Source of the DNA: DATKDU01 sp035512595
Lineage (GTDB): Bacteria; Planctomycetota; Planctomycetia; Pirellulales; Pirellulaceae
NCBI GenBank assembly: GCA_035512595.1
Contig: DATKDU010000305.1
Span: 1-8,573, forward strand
DNA: 8,573 nucleotides
Direction of reading: 5' to 3'
The notes beneath the pieces were generated by a model, which was given only the letters and a program-made list of their open reading frames with translations, ran no database searches and was not told where the DNA came from. Every line of letters starts with the position of its first letter. Position 1 is the first letter of the stretch. The position numbers were made by a program, and so were the translations under genes. Positions 1 through 7,061 of the stretch are shown piece by piece.

Positions 1-47
1 TACCCGCCACACGCCCACTTCGGGATTGGCACCAAAGCGATAAACCT

Positions 48-66
48 TCGCGGCAGGATGCCGCGA
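48..66. other. Perfect hairpin in left-edge noncoding DNA
   Basis: TCGCGGCA (48-55) and TGCCGCGA (59-66) are perfect inverted arms separated by a three-base GGA loop. A second, looser pair, AATGCC (99-104) and GGCATT (113-118), follows. Neither is followed by a T run, so a Rho-independent terminator is not well supported. These may mark the end of a gene lying left of the window or be small palindromic repeats. I see no convincing gene in bases 1-242. Confidence 0.35.
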
Positions 67-242
67 TCACATTCGCAGGAAGCGCCCCTCAACTCGCTAA
101 TGCCAACAGGCAGGCATTCCATTTTCCGCTGAACCAAGACAATCGCATCCTTGGCGGGCTGGTGAGTCAGCCACGATAAGCAAAACGAGCCGGGGGGTTG
201 CGCCAACATCCCCGCCCGGCTCCAAATGTTAAGGATGCAAAG

Positions 243-635
243 ATGGAAGACAAGTCAGTAGTCGGGCGACTGCGAAGATCTCGACTCGTCCTTCAGAAAA
301 ATGTGGCGGAGTTGGGCGAGTCGGCTGGCAGGAAATGGGTCGATGAGGAGGCCGAGTACGAACAGGTGGGAAATCTTGATCGGCTTCACCAGAACTTTGC
401 CCAAGTATGGTCGCAGCACTATGACCAGTGGCCAGGCCGCGAGACCGTCCAATCGCGAGTGACTCGACTGATATTTCGTGACGAAGTGAATGAAGAGCAG
501 GCCGAAAACTTTTGGAAACGTTACGCCATAGTCCGGGGCGAAATGAAACTGCCCATTCCGCCCGACTTTTTCCGGGGCTTTGTATGGGGCGCCGTCAAGC
601 GATGGATGGAAATCAAGGACGAAGTCGAGCGATAA
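243..635 (+). CDS. Hypothetical protein, 130 aa, charged and soluble
   Basis: I do not recognise this protein and assign no function. The ATG at 243 is chosen because AAGGA (231-235) lies seven bases upstream; a TTG at 198 in the same frame would add 15 residues but has no such site. The product is hydrophilic, with no membrane segment or signal peptide. It has an Arg/Lys-rich N-terminus (about residues 8-30), an acidic-aromatic middle, and a C-terminal stretch PDFFRGFVWGAVKRWMEIKD that looks like an amphipathic helix. Hand-counted G+C over 241-600 is about 55%, below the roughly 60-70% of the imu-dnaE2 genes, and the clear Shine-Dalgarno also differs from its neighbours. Its position beside a broken tRNA-Leu half suggests it may belong to an integrated element, but that is inference. 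Confidence 0.6.
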   Translation: MEDKSVVGRLRRSRLVLQKNVAELGESAGRKWVDEEAEYEQVGNLDRLHQNFAQVWSQHYDQWPGRETVQSRVTRLIFRDEVNEEQAENFWKRYAIVRGEMKLPIPPDFFRGFVWGAVKRWMEIKDEVER

Positions 636-702
636 CGCGCACCACCGCGCCTCAATAGCGTCACTGCTCCGCACTCGCCCGCGAAAACGAAAAACCCCCG
701 CG

Positions 703-735
703 AATCCTGTGCGTCTGCCATTTCGCCATCCGGCC
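703..735 (-). pseudogene. 5' half of a tRNA-Leu-like gene, broken in the anticodon loop
   Basis: Read on the minus strand from 735, the sequence fits a tRNA-Leu: acceptor strand GGCCGGA (735-729), TG, D-stem GCG (726-724), D-loop AAATGGCAGA, closing CGC (713-711), base 26 A, anticodon stem CAGGA (709-705) and the first loop bases TT (704-703). After this the match ends: no pairing TCCTG arm, no variable arm, no T-arm and no 3' acceptor strand follow. It cannot be functional as it stands. A break inside the anticodon loop is what a tyrosine integrase that uses a tRNA attachment site can leave, so this may be an att remnant. A chance or degraded copy is the alternative. Confidence 0.5.
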
Positions 736-786
736 TTCGCGAATGCCGCCTTGGGGCGCTAAAATGCCGCCTGGGCAAGCCTAATG

Positions 787-805
787 TTCCCGCTACCGGC
801 GGGAA
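787..805. other. Perfect 7-bp intergenic hairpin
   Basis: TTCCCGC (787-793) and GCGGGAA (799-805) are perfect arms around a five-base TACCG loop. No T tract follows on either strand, so it is not a classical terminator; it could be a REP-like palindrome. It sits just inside an alternative upstream ATG (784) of the next gene, which argues against that start. A short direct repeat, AATGCCGCCT, also occurs just upstream at 742-751 and 763-772. Confidence 0.35.
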
Positions 806-900
806 AGGGCGGCTCGAAATCCCGCTTGCGTGGAAGGATCGTGCTGGTGCTGGCTCAAACCCGCGGCATTGACGGATTTTTGGGGACCCGCGGCTCCCTG

Positions 901-1350
901 ATGTTAGACGTCATTTTCCTGGCGATGTTCGCGGTGCTGCCGCTGTTGGGCATCGCCATTTACCTGGCCAAGCAGCGGAAATACACGCTGCACAAGCGGC
1001 TGCAGCTCACGATTGCCGGCGTGCTGCTGGTGGCTATCGTCGCGTTTGAGATCGACATGCAGTTCCTGACGGACTGGGAGGCGCGGGCCGAAGGGTCCCC
1101 GTACTTTGACCCGGTCAACAAGTGGTCCTGCCCCGTCGGCATCGCCTTGATCATCCACCTCTGCTGCTCGGTGCCGACGTTTCTGCTGTGGGTGATCGTC
1201 ACGGTGCAGGCGCTCCGCAAGTTTCCGACCCCGCCGGTGCCGGGGCCGCACAGCCGGGCTCACCTGCGGCTTGCCAAGCCGGCGGCACTGGGAATGCTGC
1301 TGACGGCGGTGACGGGGTGGGTCTTCTACTGGATGGCGTTTGCCATGTAG
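901..1350 (+). CDS. DUF420-type four-helix membrane protein
   Basis: A 149-residue integral membrane protein with four predicted helices at about residues 4-22, 37-53, 78-104 and 128-147. The arrangement, with HKRLQ after helix 1, a His inside helix 3 (H86), the PPVPGPHSRAH loop (H117, H121) and the C-terminal TGWVFYW, resembles DUF420 proteins. Members such as CtaM/YozB in Firmicutes are linked to function of haem-A cytochrome oxidase; this is family knowledge and a role here is unproven. I chose the ATG at 901 because helix 1 starts immediately after it. The in-frame ATG at 784 would add 39 residues that look non-coding and overlap a hairpin. No Shine-Dalgarno is evident at 901. It stands apart from the downstream operon, separated by about 250 bases, and no oxidase genes are visible nearby. 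Confidence 0.72.
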   Translation: MLDVIFLAMFAVLPLLGIAIYLAKQRKYTLHKRLQLTIAGVLLVAIVAFEIDMQFLTDWEARAEGSPYFDPVNKWSCPVGIALIIHLCCSVPTFLLWVIVTVQALRKFPTPPVPGPHSRAHLRLAKPAALGMLLTAVTGWVFYWMAFAM

Positions 1351-1545
1351 GGCTGGTGGTCAGAACGCGGTCGAGGGCAGAGGCTGGCAGTCGCAACCGA
1401 AACACTTTTCGCTGACGGAATTGACGAGGCGCAGGCTGCGGAAATCAGCCGGGTCATCGAGGGGAAGCAGCTCCCCAACCAGGAGCCGACCCCAAGATAT
1501 GTGGTGAACAGCGTTCTGGCGGCACAATCCGTGGTGCGGTTCTAG
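1351..1545 (+). pseudogene. Possible gene remnant: 64 open codons without a start
   Basis: Directly after the TAG of the DUF420 gene, the same frame stays open for 64 codons to a TAG at 1543-1545. It has no ATG, and its only GTG codons lie near the end. The C-terminal part has protein-like composition (for example DEAQAAEISRVIEGKQLPN). It may be the tail of a gene that lost its 5' end or a chance open frame in GC-rich DNA. DUF420 proteins do not normally carry such an extension, so stop-codon readthrough is unlikely. I do not recognise the sequence. Confidence 0.2.
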
Positions 1546-1555
1546 CACGACAAGG

Positions 1556-1584
1556 GTACTGTGGTACATTATTCTATGATGTAC
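1556..1584 (+). promoter_or_regulatory. Probable SOS promoter/operator of imuA-imuB-dnaE2
   Basis: GTAC (1556-1559), four bases (TGTG), and GTAC (1564-1567) form a GTAC-N4-GTAC palindrome. This matches the layout recalled for LexA2-type SOS boxes in Pseudomonas and Xanthomonas, where LexA2 controls imuA-imuB-dnaE2 cassettes. A wider inverted pair, GTACAT (1564-1569) and ATGTAC (1579-1584), shares the second half-site. TATGAT at 1575-1580 is a five-of-six -10 hexamer, placing transcription start near 1587, only 12-21 bases before imuA. No good -35 is visible. A repressor on these sites would cover the spacer and the -10. LexA itself is not encoded in the window, so regulator identity is inferred. 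Confidence 0.55.
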
Positions 1585-1598
1585 ACTTCTAGGCACCC

Positions 1599-2336
1599 GT
1601 GCAGGTCATGCGATCTCTCGCCACTTTGCGTCACAAGCTGGAACTGCTGGAGGGGCTGCGCTCTCCCGCGGACTCTCAGCCTGTTGGCACCGGCGTCGCC
1701 GCTCTGGATCGGCTGTTGCCGGCCGGCGGGCTGCGACGAGGGACGCTCGTAGAGTATCTGGCCGGCAGCGCAGCCAGCGGCGCGGGCACGCTGGCCCTGG
1801 CTGCCGCACGCGTCGCCTGCCAGGAGGAGAAAGCCCTGGTGGTGGTCGATCGGCAGCAGTGCTTTTATCCCCTGGCGGCGGCAGCCTGGGGGATCGGTCT
1901 GTCGCGGACAGTGTTGCTGCACCCGGCCGACGCGGCGGAGCAGCTCTGGGCAACGGACCAAGCCCTGCGCTGCCCTGGCGTCGGTGCGGTGTGGCTAACG
2001 TGCGGGACGATCGATGATCGCGATTTCCGCCGCCTGCAACTGGCCGCCGAATCGGGGGGGACGTTGGGATTGCTCGTGCGGTCGGCAAAGGTTCGCGGAA
2101 AGCCCACCTGGTCCGCTGTGCAATGGCTGGTGCAATCGCTCCCGTCGCGGGGGAATCGGCGACTGAGCGTGGAGCTGGTGCGGTGCCGCGGCGGAGTCAG
2201 CGGCCAAGTCAGGCAATTGGAATGGGACGAAGCCAGGGGCACGTGGGAAGAAACCAGTGACCATGCGACGCATTCTCTGCATCCACCTGCCGAACTGGCC
2301 CATCCAACGACTGCTCGCCGCCGATCGCGCGCTTGA
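1599..2336 (+). CDS. imuA: ImuA, RecA-like mutasome subunit
   Basis: A 245-residue protein of the ImuA (SulA/RecA-like) family, which acts with ImuB and DnaE2 in damage-induced mutagenesis. The N-terminal helix LATLRHKLELLEGL is followed by a RecA-type core: GTGVAALDRLLPAGGLRRG (about 30-48), a P-loop-like GSAASGAGTLAL (56-67), VVVD (81-84) as a Walker-B-like strand, and LGLLVRS (156-162). The P-loop lacks the canonical Lys, so ATP hydrolysis is doubtful. VELVRCRGG (191-199) is a typical family C-terminal strand. The start is GTG 1599 or ATG 1608; neither has a strong ribosome binding site. The last 25 or so residues are encoded in the overlap with imuB and look unconstrained. Identity is supported mainly by order, imuA-imuB-dnaE2, and by the fold signature. 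Confidence 0.88.
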   Translation: MQVMRSLATLRHKLELLEGLRSPADSQPVGTGVAALDRLLPAGGLRRGTLVEYLAGSAASGAGTLALAAARVACQEEKALVVVDRQQCFYPLAAAAWGIGLSRTVLLHPADAAEQLWATDQALRCPGVGAVWLTCGTIDDRDFRRLQLAAESGGTLGLLVRSAKVRGKPTWSAVQWLVQSLPSRGNRRLSVELVRCRGGVSGQVRQLEWDEARGTWEETSDHATHSLHPPAELAHPTTARRRSRA

Positions 2337-3825
2337 TCCCCGGCAGCCGATCGTGCTGCACGCGCGCGACCCCAGGCGCGGAGAAGTGGTCGCGGCTTGC
2401 AACTCAGCGGCCTGGGAATGCGGAGTGCGCGTCTGCGCGCCACTCGCCGAAGCGGCGTCGCTCGCGTCGCGACTGAATGCGCGCTGCATCCTGCCGTCTG
2501 ACCCCTCCGCCGACTTGGCAGCCCTGGCTCCTCTGGCAGAGCATTGCGAAAAGTTTAGCCCGCTGGTGGGATGGGAGACCGCCGAGGGACAAATCGGGAG
2601 GTGCAGCAGCCAGCAACAGGGTTCGCCCGACTCCTTGCTCTTGGACGTAACAGGGATCGGCCCCCTCTTTCACGGTGAGGAATCGCTGGCCAACGAAGTC
2701 ATCACCGACTTGCGGAATTGGGGCTGCCATGCGCGCGTCGCAATTGCCGAGACAATTGGAGCAGCCTGGGCGCTGGCTACCGAAGGTGCGGTGAACCCAG
2801 CGGTTGTTCCCTCCACCCGTATGGAGCCCACGATCGCCCCGCTTCCTCTTTCCGCCTTGCGCTTGCCGCGGGATACCATCGACCTGCTGGCACAACTCGG
2901 CGTCGTGCGGGTGGAACAGCTTCTTCACCTGCCGCGCACGAGCCTGCCCGCCCGATTCGGACAGCGGCTGCTGCGGCGGCTGGATCAACTGCTGGGCGCA
3001 GCCCCGGAAGTGATCGTCCCCCACCGCCCGCCCGCGGAATTCGCCGCCGAAGAGGTGCTGGAGCACCCGGCGGAAAGCCGGGAGGTGGTCGAGCACGTGG
3101 TCCGCGAGCTGGCCAAACGCTTGGCGGCGGCACTGGCCCCGCGGCGGCAAGGGGCGATGCGGCTCTCGTGCCGGCTCGATAGCGCGCCGGGCCGGCCGCT
3201 GACCTGGCAAGTTGGGCTGTATCGTCCCTCGGCAGATCCGCGGCACTTCTGGGATTTGCTGCGGGTGCAACTGGAGCAGACGGCACTGTCCGGCCCAGTC
3301 GGACGCTTGACGCTGGCAGCGCCGTTGACCGCTCCCCTGGAAAACCGTCAGGGGGAGTTGTTTGCCGGCAGCAGTCACGACGCCTCCCGCCAGTTGGATT
3401 TGCTGGTGGATCGTTTGAGCAGCCGGCTGGGAGCGAAGGCCGTCTTGCGGCCCGAGCTGACTGCCGACCCGTTACCTGAACGGGCCGTGCGATACGTGCC
3501 GCTGGTCGAGTCGGGAAGCAAGCGGCGAATGAGCAAGAGCCCGTTGCACGCCGCGGCGGCTTGTCCGCTGACCCTCCACTCCCCGCCACGCGCCTTGGAA
3601 GTGGTCTCGATTGTGCCGGACGGGCCGCCGGTGTCGTTTCGGTTCGGAAGCCAGGCGCATCGCGTGGCCTGCTGGTGGGGACCGGAGCGGATCGAGACCG
3701 GCTGGTGGCGCGGACGGAGCGTCCGGCGGGATTACTACCGCATCGAAACGGCCGACGGCCAGCGGCTGTGGCTCTTTCGCCGGCTGGAGGATGGGGCTTG
3801 GTTTCTGCACGGGGAGTTTGCCTGA
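2263..3825 (+). CDS. imuB: ImuB, catalytically degenerate Y-family polymerase adaptor
   Basis: A 520-residue ImuB, the hub that bridges DnaE2, ImuA and the sliding clamp. The N-terminus RRILCIHLPNWPIQRL is the family form of the Y-polymerase first strand, in which the catalytic DxD-type acidic motif is replaced. At the second active-site position LLLDVTG keeps one Asp (D128) but not the SIDE motif, so no nucleotidyl transfer is expected. A helix-hairpin-helix-like segment lies at about 206-228. Two candidate clamp-binding pentapeptides follow the little-finger region: QGELF (363-367) and QLDLL (377-381). The C-terminal block with GWWRGRSVRRDYYRIE and LWLFRRL (about 480-510) is the conserved ImuB tail. 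ATG 2263 gives the family N-terminus; GTG 2257 adds two residues and sits six bases after GGGAAG (2245-2250). It overlaps imuA by 74 bases, suggesting translational coupling. Confidence 0.92.
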   Translation: MRRILCIHLPNWPIQRLLAADRALDPRQPIVLHARDPRRGEVVAACNSAAWECGVRVCAPLAEAASLASRLNARCILPSDPSADLAALAPLAEHCEKFSPLVGWETAEGQIGRCSSQQQGSPDSLLLDVTGIGPLFHGEESLANEVITDLRNWGCHARVAIAETIGAAWALATEGAVNPAVVPSTRMEPTIAPLPLSALRLPRDTIDLLAQLGVVRVEQLLHLPRTSLPARFGQRLLRRLDQLLGAAPEVIVPHRPPAEFAAEEVLEHPAESREVVEHVVRELAKRLAAALAPRRQGAMRLSCRLDSAPGRPLTWQVGLYRPSADPRHFWDLLRVQLEQTALSGPVGRLTLAAPLTAPLENRQGELFAGSSHDASRQLDLLVDRLSSRLGAKAVLRPELTADPLPERAVRYVPLVESGSKRRMSKSPLHAAAACPLTLHSPPRALEVVSIVPDGPPVSFRFGSQAHRVACWWGPERIETGWWRGRSVRRDYYRIETADGQRLWLFRRLEDGAWFLHGEFA

Positions 3826-3828
3826 TTC

Positions 3829-6800
3829 ATGCATTACGCTGAACTGCACTGCAAGACGAACTTCTCGTTCCTGGAGGGGGCGTCGCACGCCGACGAGCTG
3901 GTCGCGCGCGCCGCCCAATTGGGCTATGCCGCCCTGGCGATCACCGACCAGAGCAGTCTGGCCGGGATTGTGCGGGCGCATGGACCGGCGAAGGAACTGG
4001 GACTCAAGCTCTTGATCGGCGCGGAGATCCATCCCCTGGGTGCGCCGCCGCTAGTTCTATGGGCGGCCGATCGTCAAGCCTACGGACGTTTGTCTCGGCT
4101 GATCACCGTCGGCCGGCGGTGTGCGCCCAAGGGAGAGTGCGACATCTCGCTGGGGGACGTCGCGGAGCATGCCGAAGGGCTTCTGGCGGGGGTGATCCCG
4201 CGGCTGCACGAGCCGACTGATTCTGACAGCATCGGCGACCTGCTTTCGCCGCTTCGCGCCTACCGTGACCTGTTTGGCGATCGCGGCTATCTGCTGGCGG
4301 AACTCTTCCGCGGTCCCGATGATGCGAGCCGCTTGCAAGAGCTGCTGACTCTTTCCCGAAAGACCGGCTTGCCGCTGGCTGCCGCCGGCGACGTTCACTA
4401 TCACTCCCCTGCGCGGCAACCGCTCCATGAAGTGCTGACCGCCACGCGGCTGGGGACCACGGTGGATCGCCTGGCCGAACAGCGGTTCTCCAATGCGCAG
4501 CGGCACCTGCAGCCGGTCGCAGAGATTGTCACCGCGTTCTCGGCCGCTCCCGAGGCGATGCACCGCACCTGGGAAGTCGCCCAGCGCTGCTCGTTTTCGC
4601 TGGACGAACTTCGCTACGAGTATCCCGAGGAACTGGTCCCGGCGAGTTACACGCCCAGCGAATATCTGGCTCGCCTCACCTGGGAGGGAGCGCACCGGCG
4701 CTATCCGGACGGCATTCCCGCCAAGGTCCACCGGCTCCTGGAACACGAGCTGGCGCTCATCCAGAAGCTGCGCTACGAAACCTACTTTCTTACCGTTTGG
4801 GACCTGGTTCGTTTCGCGCGCTCGCGAGGCATCCTCTGTCAAGGCCGCGGATCGGCGGCGAATTCGGCCGTCTGTTTCTGCCTGGGAGTCACGAGCGTTG
4901 ATCCCGGCCGCATCGACGTGCTGTTTGAAAGATTCATCAGTGCCGAGCGCAATGAGGCGCCGGACATCGACGTGGATTTTGAGCACGAGCGGCGCGAGGA
5001 AGTGCTCCAGTATCTGTACGACAAGTACGGCCGCGAGCGGGCCGGGATGACGGCCGTCGTCATTACTTATCGTACCAAGAGCGCCATCCGCGACGTGGGC
5101 AAGGCGCTGGGGCTGTCCCTGGACCGGGTCGATGCGCTGGCCAAGCACGTCGAAGGGCGCGAGTTGGACAGGGCCGCCAAGATTCCGCCCAAGATCGACA
5201 AGCACGAAGACCCTGCGCCTCAGCTTCCGCGGGCGGGGAGTAGTCCGCCGCATCCTGCACCGCTTTCGCCGGCGGAAGCTCTGGCCCTCCGTTGCAGCGA
5301 GGTAGGCATCGATCCGCAGAGCCCGCTCGCGCGGCGGCTGGTCTATCTCGTCTGCGAGCTGGCCGGCTTTCCGCGGCACCTCTCGCAGCACGTCGGCGGG
5401 ATGGTGATGAGCAGGGGCCCCCTGTGCGAGTTGGTGCCCATCGAGAATGCGGCGATGGATGGCCGGACCGTCATCGAGTGGGATAAGGACGACCTGGATG
5501 AGCTGGGCATCCTAAAGGTCGATTGCCTTTCGCTGGGGATGCTCACGGCCATTCGCAAATGCTTCGATCTGATCGAGCGGCATCATGGCCGCTCGCTGAC
5601 CTTGGCCACGGTGCCGGCCGAAGATCCCCTGGTCTACGACATGATCTGCCGGGCCGACACGATCGGCGTGTTTCAAATTGAGAGCCGGGCGCAGATGAGC
5701 ATGCTGCCGCGGCTGAGGCCCCGCTGTTACTACGATCTGGTGATCGAGGTGGCCATCGTGCGGCCGGGACCGATCCAGGGGGACATGGTGCATCCGTACT
5801 TGCGGAGGCGCAACCACGAGGAGCCCATTCCTCCCTATCCCAACCAGGAGATTGAAGCGGTTCTTGAGCGGACTCTCGGAGTGCCCCTGTTTCAAGAACA
5901 GGCCATGCAACTGGCGGTCGTGGCGGCGGGCTTCACGCCGGGCCAGGCCGATCAACTCCGCCGGGCGATGGGGGCTTGGCGGCGGCCGGGCCTGATTGAC
6001 CAGTTTCATAAGAAGCTCATCGACGGCATGTTGGCTCGTGGGCTGACCCAGGAGTTTGCCGAACGGGTTTTCAACCAGATTCGGGGCTTTGGCGAATACG
6101 GCTTCCCGGAGAGCCACGCGGCATCGTTCGCACTGCTCGTCTACGTCTCGGCGTGGCTCAAGCACTATTACCCCGCGGCATTCTGCGCGGCGGTCATCAA
6201 CAGCCAGCCGATGGGATTCTACTCGCCGGCTCAGCTCATTCGGGACGCTCGCCAGCACGACGTCCTGGTGTTGCCGGTGGACGTGAACGCCAGCGGCTGG
6301 GATTGCACCTGGGAACAAAGCGCCCTGCGGCTTGGATTCCGGCTTCTCAAGGGGATTCCCCAGGGGGCTGTCGAGCGGATCGTAGCAGCCAGACCGTTTC
6401 GGTCGGTTGACGATTTCACCCGCCGCACGGGGCTGACGCAAGCGATCATTACCCGCCTGGCCGATGCCGATGCGTTCGGCTCGCTGAAGTTGGACCGCCG
6501 CGCAGCCTTATGGCAGGCACTCTCTCAGGACGACCGCGACATTCCGCTGCTGGCTGGGCTGGAGGATGACGAGCCGCCAGCCGCATTGCCGCCGATGCCG
6601 CTGGTCGAGCAAGTGTTCGCCGATTATCGCACTTCGGGCTTGTCGCTCAAGGCGCACCCGATCGCTTTCTTTCGTCGGCAACTAAGCGGCCTGGGCATCA
6701 CGGCCGCGGACGAGCTGGGACAAGTCGCCAATGGGCGGCCTGTGCGCGTCGCAGGACTCGTGCTCCTGCGGCAGCGTCCCGGCACCGCCAGGGGGATTAC

Positions 6801-7017
6801 GTTTGTCACCCTGGAAGATGAAACGGGACTGGCCAATCTGGTGATCAAGCCCGAGGTGTGGGACCGCTACTACCGGATCGCCCGGTGCAGCTCGGCCTGG
6901 CTGGCCCACGGCCGATTGGAGAGTCGAGATTCGGTAATCCACGTCGTGGTCAGCCGGCTGGAGGATTTGTCTGCCAAGATCGGGACGCCGCACGTGAAGT
7001 CGCGGGACTTTCGCTAG
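3829..7017 (+). CDS. dnaE2: DnaE2, error-prone C-family DNA polymerase III alpha subunit
   Basis: A 1062-residue DnaE2 (ImuC), normal in length, the polymerase of the ImuA-ImuB mutasome that copies across lesions. In order: N-terminal PHP domain from YAELHCKTNFSFLEGAS (3-19); polymerase palm with QGRGSAANSAV (338-348), PDIDVDF (378-384) carrying catalytic Asp residues, and KVDCL (563-567) supplying the third; fingers with IGVFQIES (612-619), RPGPIQGDMVHPYL (645-658), LFQEQAM (687-693), GFGEYGFPESHAASFA (753-768); helix-hairpin-helix region around 860-885; and a C-terminal OB fold (about 972-1045). PHP metal ligands are partly lost: Lys9 replaces the second His of HxH, and Gln41 follows TD where His is usual, so proofreading is unlikely. 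A Pro-rich linker lies at about 450-482. It starts three bases after the imuB stop, consistent with one transcript. Confidence 0.96.
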   Translation: MHYAELHCKTNFSFLEGASHADELVARAAQLGYAALAITDQSSLAGIVRAHGPAKELGLKLLIGAEIHPLGAPPLVLWAADRQAYGRLSRLITVGRRCAPKGECDISLGDVAEHAEGLLAGVIPRLHEPTDSDSIGDLLSPLRAYRDLFGDRGYLLAELFRGPDDASRLQELLTLSRKTGLPLAAAGDVHYHSPARQPLHEVLTATRLGTTVDRLAEQRFSNAQRHLQPVAEIVTAFSAAPEAMHRTWEVAQRCSFSLDELRYEYPEELVPASYTPSEYLARLTWEGAHRRYPDGIPAKVHRLLEHELALIQKLRYETYFLTVWDLVRFARSRGILCQGRGSAANSAVCFCLGVTSVDPGRIDVLFERFISAERNEAPDIDVDFEHERREEVLQYLYDKYGRERAGMTAVVITYRTKSAIRDVGKALGLSLDRVDALAKHVEGRELDRAAKIPPKIDKHEDPAPQLPRAGSSPPHPAPLSPAEALALRCSEVGIDPQSPLARRLVYLVCELAGFPRHLSQHVGGMVMSRGPLCELVPIENAAMDGRTVIEWDKDDLDELGILKVDCLSLGMLTAIRKCFDLIERHHGRSLTLATVPAEDPLVYDMICRADTIGVFQIESRAQMSMLPRLRPRCYYDLVIEVAIVRPGPIQGDMVHPYLRRRNHEEPIPPYPNQEIEAVLERTLGVPLFQEQAMQLAVVAAGFTPGQADQLRRAMGAWRRPGLIDQFHKKLIDGMLARGLTQEFAERVFNQIRGFGEYGFPESHAASFALLVYVSAWLKHYYPAAFCAAVINSQPMGFYSPAQLIRDARQHDVLVLPVDVNASGWDCTWEQSALRLGFRLLKGIPQGAVERIVAARPFRSVDDFTRRTGLTQAIITRLADADAFGSLKLDRRAALWQALSQDDRDIPLLAGLEDDEPPAALPPMPLVEQVFADYRTSGLSLKAHPIAFFRRQLSGLGITAADELGQVANGRPVRVAGLVLLRQRPGTARGITFVTLEDETGLANLVIKPEVWDRYYRIARCSSAWLAHGRLESRDSVIHVVVSRLEDLSAKIGTPHVKSRDFR

Positions 7018-7049
7018 CGCCAGCGGTGAATGGCCAGCGCGGGGTCGTG

Positions 7050-7055
7050 TAAACT
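7050..7055 (+). promoter_or_regulatory. Possible -10 element giving a leaderless SRAP mRNA
   Basis: TAAACT (7050-7055), preceded by TG, resembles an extended -10 and ends six bases before the SRAP start codon, so transcription would begin at or next to the ATG. No Shine-Dalgarno is present in the 44-base gap, and no GTAC-type operator is seen here. Read-through from dnaE2 is equally possible. Confidence 0.25.
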
Positions 7056-7061
7056 ACGGGC

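Noticed and set aside
521..778. Minus-strand open frame containing GEMADAQD
   Set aside because: This peptide is the translation of the tRNA-Leu-like fragment, not a protein gene.
784..900. Upstream ATG start for the DUF420 gene
   Set aside because: The extra 39 residues look non-coding and overlap a perfect hairpin; the first membrane helix starts right after the ATG at 901.
1360..1596. Minus-strand open frame of 78 codons over the imuA upstream region
   Set aside because: It runs through the proposed operator and promoter and has no recognisable features.
2404..3378. Minus-strand open frame (324 codons) opposite imuB
   Set aside because: Antisense to conserved ImuB sequence, and its composition mirrors the real gene.
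5158..5300. Possible intein or inserted domain in DnaE2 at about residues 444-490
   Set aside because: The stretch is a short Pro-rich hydrophilic linker without intein splice motifs, and total length is normal for DnaE2.
4057..5391. Long minus-strand open frame (444 codons) opposite dnaE2
   Set aside because: It is fully antisense to conserved DnaE2 motifs, has a composition typical of GC-rich shadow frames, and matches no family I know.
5512..6441. Minus-strand open frame (309 codons) opposite dnaE2
   Set aside because: Antisense to the DnaE2 fingers region; a codon-bias shadow.
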